Assembly (NCBI RefSeq): GCF_000327065.1 | Contig: NC_019936.1 | Span: 1,178,001-1,242,000, forward strand | Direction of reading: 5' to 3' | Source of the DNA: Stutzerimonas stutzeri RCH2 | GTDB taxonomy: Bacteria > Pseudomonadota > Gammaproteobacteria > Pseudomonadales > Pseudomonadaceae | Length of the DNA: 64,000 nt | In this document: one piece after another, positions 58,036 to 64,000 of the stretch | Numbering within the stretch: position 1 is the first letter of the stretch | How the letters are laid out: each line of letters opens with the position of its first letter | The notes under the pieces: generated by a model | Database searches by the model: none | Seen by the model: only the letters and a program-made list of their open reading frames with translations | Told to the model about the DNA's origin: nothing | Made by a program: the position numbers and the translations under genes

Positions 58036-60051
58036 TCAGGTCGCGGCTGGCTCGGCAGGCGAGTTCAGCGGCAGGCGCAGGGTAAAGGTGGTGCCGTGGC
58101 CGGGTTGGCACTGCACCTCCATCTGGCCCTGATGATTGTTGGTGATGATGAAATACGAAACGGAAAGACCCAGTCCGGTTCCCTGACCGACTTCCTTGGT
58201 GGTGAAGAACGGCTCGAAGATGCGCTTGCGCACATTCTCCGGAATACCGCCGCCGTTGTCCTCCACCTGGATTTCCGCCCAGGGCGGGTTCAGGCGGGTG
58301 CGCAGGATGATCTGTCCGGGCTCGCCGACCTGGTGCGCATGGATGGCCTGGGCCGCGTTCTTCAGCAGATTGAGCAGCACCTGTTCCAGCTCGTTGCCGA
58401 TGCAGGGCACCCGGTCCACCCGCGGGTCGAAATCCCGGACGATGTCGATGGCCTTGAAGTCGAAGCCTTCCATCAGCGCGAAGTCGTTGCCAGCTATTTC
58501 CAGTGCCTGATCGATCAGCACCGGCAGGTGGCAGTCGGCCAATTGGCGGTTGCTCATGCGGCTGAAGCTGAGCATGTGGCTGACGATTTTCGCCGCGCGC
58601 GAGCCCGCCTGCTGGATGCCATCGAGCAGCTGCGGTACCTCGCGGCGCTGCAGGTACTGGTTGACCGCCTCCAGGCGCACGCCGGTTTCCTCTGCGGCCT
58701 CCCGATTGCGTTCCAATTCTGGCGACAACCGCCGGCGAATGTTCTGCGCGTTGTGCAGGATGGCACCGAGGGGATTGTTGATTTCGTGGGCCATGCCGGC
58801 CGCCAGGCTGCCGACCGAGAGCATCTTCTCCGACTGCACCATCATTTCTTCCATATTGATGCGCTGGGTAATGTCGTCGATGCGGATCACCACGCCACGG
58901 CCGCCAGCGCCGGTCAGTGGATAGCAGGTGAGCGCGTAGTGGTGCGGCTCGTCGTTGCGCAACCAGGTCACCCGTTCGATCTTCGCCACCACGTGCTGCT
59001 CCGAAGTACGGCGAATCTGCGCAAGAAAGGGCTTGAGCGGCTCGAATGCGACGAATACCGGCTGATTGAGCGCGTCATCCAGCGGCGTTCCGGAGAGCGC
59101 GCTGGCTTCCTGGTTCCACTGTGTGACGTAGAGCTGCTCGTCGAGGGCGATCAGCGCCGAGGGCATCGAGTCGATGATGCTGTTGAGGTACTTCTGGAAA
59201 CCGGTGAGCTTCTGCTCGATTTTGCTGCGCACCTGGACTTCCAGCTCCAGTTTGCGGTTGGAATGACGTGTCTCCTCGGCCAGGCCCTGGGCATGGTCGA
59301 ACGCCTCCTGGGCGTCGTCGCGGGCGCGCTTGAGCTGCTGCTCGCGGGCTTCCATGCGCGACAGCATGGTGTTGAAGGCATCGGCCAGCCTGCCGATCTC
59401 GTCCTGATTGCCGGGCTTGGCGCGCAGCGAGTAATCCTCCTCGCGGGTAACCTGGCGCGACAGCGCTTCCAGATCGCGGATCGGACGGGTGATGAGCTGG
59501 CGAATCTGCCTGGCGACCAACAACCAGAGCAACAGGCTGGCCACGAGGATCGCCAGGCTCGCCGTCAGGGTGCCGGTGTAGAAGGCCCCTGGCAGCTCGC
59601 TGCTGGCCACCATCAGCAGGTGACCGGCGCTGCCGTCCGGTTGCGGCAGCCTGACCAGCAGATTGGCGCGGATCTCGCCAGCGCGCCATTGGGCGACCGC
59701 ACCGAGCTGTTCCGGCAAGCGCAGCCGTTCACCTTGCTGCAGTTGTGCGAGGCTGTTGCCGTGCCCGTCGTAGATCACCGCGGCGCGCAACGGCGCATAG
59801 CCTTCCAGGCGTTTGAGCAATGCGTTGGCTGCTTCCGGTGAGGACAGCGCACGGGTACTCAGCTCTTCGGTGGCGAACAGTTCGCCGAGGGTGTGCATGG
59901 CTTGCGGAGCCACGCTCTGTCGCGAAATCCAGTAAGCCGCACTGATGAAGGTGAGATTGGAGATCAGCAGAACGGCGGCGAGCAGGACGAGGAGGGCGAG
60001 CAGCAGTTTGCGGCCGACTGGGAGGTTTTCGAGGCGCTGACGCAGGATCAT
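58036..60051 (-). CDS. membrane sensor histidine kinase with HAMP and PAS domains
   Basis: 671 aa. Two membrane helices (about 15-40 and 160-185) bracket a periplasmic sensor domain. HAMP, a coiled coil, PAS (about 285-400) and the kinase follow. The H box MAHEINNPLGAIL has the phospho-acceptor histidine, the N box is NLLKNAAQAI, and G1 and F/G2 (DNGGGIPE, FFTTKEVGQGTGLGL) are complete. The minus-strand gene follows the panE-like gene by 45 bases, and a response regulator is encoded upstream in the same cluster. Its stimulus is unknown. Confidence 0.93.
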   Translation of the reverse strand: MILRQRLENLPVGRKLLLALLVLLAAVLLISNLTFISAAYWISRQSVAPQAMHTLGELFATEELSTRALSSPEAANALLKRLEGYAPLRAAVIYDGHGNSLAQLQQGERLRLPEQLGAVAQWRAGEIRANLLVRLPQPDGSAGHLLMVASSELPGAFYTGTLTASLAILVASLLLWLLVARQIRQLITRPIRDLEALSRQVTREEDYSLRAKPGNQDEIGRLADAFNTMLSRMEAREQQLKRARDDAQEAFDHAQGLAEETRHSNRKLELEVQVRSKIEQKLTGFQKYLNSIIDSMPSALIALDEQLYVTQWNQEASALSGTPLDDALNQPVFVAFEPLKPFLAQIRRTSEQHVVAKIERVTWLRNDEPHHYALTCYPLTGAGGRGVVIRIDDITQRINMEEMMVQSEKMLSVGSLAAGMAHEINNPLGAILHNAQNIRRRLSPELERNREAAEETGVRLEAVNQYLQRREVPQLLDGIQQAGSRAAKIVSHMLSFSRMSNRQLADCHLPVLIDQALEIAGNDFALMEGFDFKAIDIVRDFDPRVDRVPCIGNELEQVLLNLLKNAAQAIHAHQVGEPGQIILRTRLNPPWAEIQVEDNGGGIPENVRKRIFEPFFTTKEVGQGTGLGLSVSYFIITNNHQGQMEVQCQPGHGTTFTLRLPLNSPAEPAAT

Positions 60052-60096
60052 TGGCGGGCACGGCGTAGCAGAGGGTTTCTGCAGGGTAGCCGTGGC

Positions 60097-61978
<1,882 letters not shown>

Positions 61979-62133
61979 GGCAAGCTCAATCAATTGAAGG
62001 GGGACGTCCTGTCACTCTTGCCGTAGGGCGGGCGCTGACACGTCGAATCGTTATAATGACCGCGCATTCTCAACCGTCAAGACACGCGCGCTCGGCACAT
62101 GCGGCCCGTCGCGCTACATAGTGGAGGAATCCC

Positions 62134-62613
62134 ATGCCCTCGTTCGACGTGGTGTCCGAACTGGACAAACACGAAGTCACCAACGCGATCGACAACGCCA
62201 TGAAGGAACTGGATCGTCGTTACGATCTGCGCGGCAAAGGCAGCTTCGAGCAGAAGGACCTGACCGTGCAGCTGACGGCGGATGCCGAGTTTCAATTGGA
62301 GCAGATGCTCGAAATCCTCAAGTTGAGCCTGGTCAAGCGCAAGATCGATATCCAGTGCCTGGAAATCAAGGATGCCTATGCGTCCGGCAAGAGCACCAAG
62401 CAGGAAGTGGTGCTGCGCGAGGGGATCGACAAGGAGCTGGCGAAGAAGATTGTCGCCTACATCAAGGACGCCAAGCTCAAGGTACAGGCCGCCATCCAGG
62501 GCGAGCAGGTACGCGTGACCGGCAAGAAACGCGATGATCTGCAGGAAGCCATCGCCCTGCTGCGTGGCCACGAATTCGGCATGCCGCTGCAGTTCAACAA
62601 CTTCCGCGACTGA
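62134..62613 (+). CDS. yajQ: YajQ-family nucleotide-binding protein
   Basis: 159 aa. It starts [20 protein letters not shown] with the double RNA-binding-like fold typical of YajQ. Members bind nucleotides, and c-di-GMP in some pathogens. The ribosome site TGGAGGAA is excellent. It lies upstream of mscS. Confidence 0.97.
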   Translation: MPSFDVVSELDKHEVTNAIDNAMKELDRRYDLRGKGSFEQKDLTVQLTADAEFQLEQMLEILKLSLVKRKIDIQCLEIKDAYASGKSTKQEVVLREGIDKELAKKIVAYIKDAKLKVQAAIQGEQVRVTGKKRDDLQEAIALLRGHEFGMPLQFNNFRD

Positions 62614-62703
62614 TTTTCTCTCCGCGTCCAGGCGCGTGCTTTACACCCCCGCTTTTCGTCGGTGCCCGTTCTCCGGGCACTGATGCCTTGAAGGAGTATC
62701 TCC

Positions 62704-63528
62704 ATGGACCTCTCCGTCGACTACCTGGTCGATCTTTCCGAATCCTGGCTGCCCGTCGTGCTGCAATACGGCGCGCAGGTAACGCTGGCGCTGCTGACGT
62801 TTCTGTTCGGCTGGTGGCTGATCAACACCCTGACCGCCAAGGTCAGCAGCCTGCTGCAGCGCCGGCAGGTGGACCCGACCCTGCATGGCTTCATCGGCAG
62901 CCTGGCCAGCGTGGTGCTCAAGGTGCTGCTGCTGGTCAGTGTGGCATCGATGATCGGCGTAGAAACCACATCCTTCATCGCGGTGATCGGCGCTGCCGGT
63001 CTGGCCATCGGCCTGGCGTTGCAGGGTAGCTTGGCGAACTTCGCTGGTGGTGTGCTGATCCTGCTGTTCCGTCCGTTTCGCGTTGGCGAGTGGATCGAGG
63101 CGCAAGGTATCGCGGGCACCGTCAACTCCATCCAGATCTTTCATACGGTGCTCAAGACCGGCGACAACAAGACCGTGGTGGTGCCCAACGGGGCGCTGTC
63201 CAACGGGCACATCACCAACTTCTCCCGCGAGCCGCGGCGCCGTGCCGACATCAACATTGGCATCGACTACAGCAGCGACATCAAGTTGGCGCGCCAGGTA
63301 TTGCTGGAGATTGCCGAGGACCCACGGGTACTGCGCGAACCCGAACCGGTGGTGTTCGTTACCGGGCTTGGCGACAGCTCGGTGAATCTGTCCCTGCGTG
63401 TGTGGGTGGCGACCGCTGATTTCTGGCCGGTGACCTTCAGCTTCACCGAGCAGGCCAAGGAGCGACTGACTGCCGTAGGCGTCGGAATTCCGTTCCCGCA
63501 GCGGGTAGTGCATCTGGTGCAGCGCTGA
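62704..63528 (+). CDS. mscS: small-conductance mechanosensitive channel (MscS family)
   Basis: 274 aa. Three membrane helices precede the pore helix GLAIGLALQGSLANFAGGVLI, then the beta domain PFRVGEWIEAQGIAGTVNSI and VVVPNGALSNGHITNFSREP, as in E. coli MscS. It opens when membrane tension rises during osmotic downshock. An AAGGAGT ribosome site precedes the ATG, and it is followed by a terminator. Confidence 0.97.
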   Translation: MDLSVDYLVDLSESWLPVVLQYGAQVTLALLTFLFGWWLINTLTAKVSSLLQRRQVDPTLHGFIGSLASVVLKVLLLVSVASMIGVETTSFIAVIGAAGLAIGLALQGSLANFAGGVLILLFRPFRVGEWIEAQGIAGTVNSIQIFHTVLKTGDNKTVVVPNGALSNGHITNFSREPRRRADINIGIDYSSDIKLARQVLLEIAEDPRVLREPEPVVFVTGLGDSSVNLSLRVWVATADFWPVTFSFTEQAKERLTAVGVGIPFPQRVVHLVQR

Positions 63529-63544
63529 TTCGACTGCAGACAGA

Positions 63545-63575
63545 ACGAAGCCGGCATCTGCCGGCTTCGTCATTT
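63545..63575. terminator. terminator between mscS and ampG (convergent)
   Basis: ACGAAGCCGGC pairs with GCCGGCTTCGT around a 4-base loop and is followed by CATTTT on the plus strand. It lies just after the mscS stop and immediately beyond the ampG stop on the other strand. Confidence 0.8.
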
Positions 63576-64000
63576 TCAGCTGCGCTCCGAGACGCCTTCG
63601 CGTACCCCGTCATCCGGTTGCCCTCGGCTCCGGGTCCACTGCCAGGCAATCAGCACCAGCGTCGGGATGCCCAGCAGGGCGGTGACCAGAAAGAAGTTGC
63701 TGTAGCCAAGGCTTTCGACCATCACGCCGGAGTAGCCGCCAAGCAGGCGCGGCAACAGCAGCATCAGCGAGCTGAGCAAGGCATATTGCGTGGCGGAGAA
63801 CTTCAGATTGGTCAGGCTCGACAGGTAGGCAACGAACGCGGTGGACGCCAGGCCGCCACTGAAGTTGTCGCAGGAAATGGTGACGATGAGCATCTGCAGG
63901 TTCGCACCCATCTCCACCAGCAGCATGAACATCAGATTGGTCGCCGCCGAGGCGACACCGCCGATGAAGAGGATCGGCAGGATGCTGAAGCGCACGATGA
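63576..64000 (-). CDS. ampG: muropeptide permease AmpG, C-terminal part (window edge)
   Basis: At least 141 residues are visible; the frame stays open to the window end. Several membrane helices and the conserved FSGGLASTAFVAYLSSLTN segment are typical of AmpG, a major-facilitator transporter that imports N-acetylglucosaminyl-anhydromuropeptides during cell-wall recycling. The position next to mscS and yajQ agrees with the order in P. aeruginosa. Confidence 0.93.
   Translation of the reverse strand, partial: IVRFSILPILFIGGVASAATNLMFMLLVEMGANLQMLIVTISCDNFSGGLASTAFVAYLSSLTNLKFSATQYALLSSLMLLLPRLLGGYSGVMVESLGYSNFFLVTALLGIPTLVLIAWQWTRSRGQPDDGVREGVSERS

Overview
The window is high-GC gammaproteobacterial chromosome. 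Gene content and order point to the Pseudomonas/Stutzerimonas group, most likely the P. stutzeri lineage. Two blocks have the order I know from P. aeruginosa: murI-moeB-prmC-prfA-hemA / TPR lipoprotein-lolB-ispE-tRNA-Gln-prs-rplY-pth-ychF, and dciA-secA-argJ-gst-mutT/thiE followed by a response regulator, panE-like, kinase, yajQ, mscS and ampG set. The species is inferred; there is no 16S gene in the window.

Layout: 1-7416 holds the end of an AhpD-like gene, an OprD-type porin and a complete branched-chain/aromatic-type ABC importer (ATPase, ATPase, binding protein, two permeases) plus a 65-aa acidic ORF. 7417-21400 is a mobile, accessory island of about 14 kb lying between that cluster and ychF. 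Its left end carries what looks like a fragment of a clc/PAGI-2-type integrative conjugative element (ICE) with an integrase-domain gene. Its right end carries a P4-type tyrosine integrase. Between them is one minus-strand defence operon: a Fic protein, then hsdR-hsdM-hsdS, an SMC-like AAA ATPase and an HNH nuclease. Stop and start codons overlap or nearly touch from hsdR to the HNH gene. 21411-33928 is the conserved housekeeping block (tRNA maturation and translation, PRPP, isoprenoid, lipoprotein sorting, haem, cell wall, lipid A), with two tandem tRNA-Gln genes. 33986-37088 has pyrimidine/purine salvage (upp-uraA, hpt). 37672-43817 holds a DUF1302-DUF1329 pair and a MalT-like LuxR regulator. 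43991-51820 has small genes (one LexA-boxed), then dciA, secA, argJ, gst and a Nudix-ThiE fusion. 51993-54238 is ahpC-ahpF. 54451-64000 has a DUF3182/hydrolase pair, a five-gene signalling operon, yajQ, mscS and the 3' part of ampG.

The strongest candidate for an undescribed system is the island operon. It pairs a Type I restriction-modification system with a Septu-like ATPase/HNH pair in one translationally coupled unit, its HsdS has an extra C-terminal domain of about 155 residues, and the upstream Fic gene is preceded by at least six copies of a 13-bp motif. The other notable anomaly is a duplicated tRNA-Gln whose anticodon loop has eight bases instead of seven.
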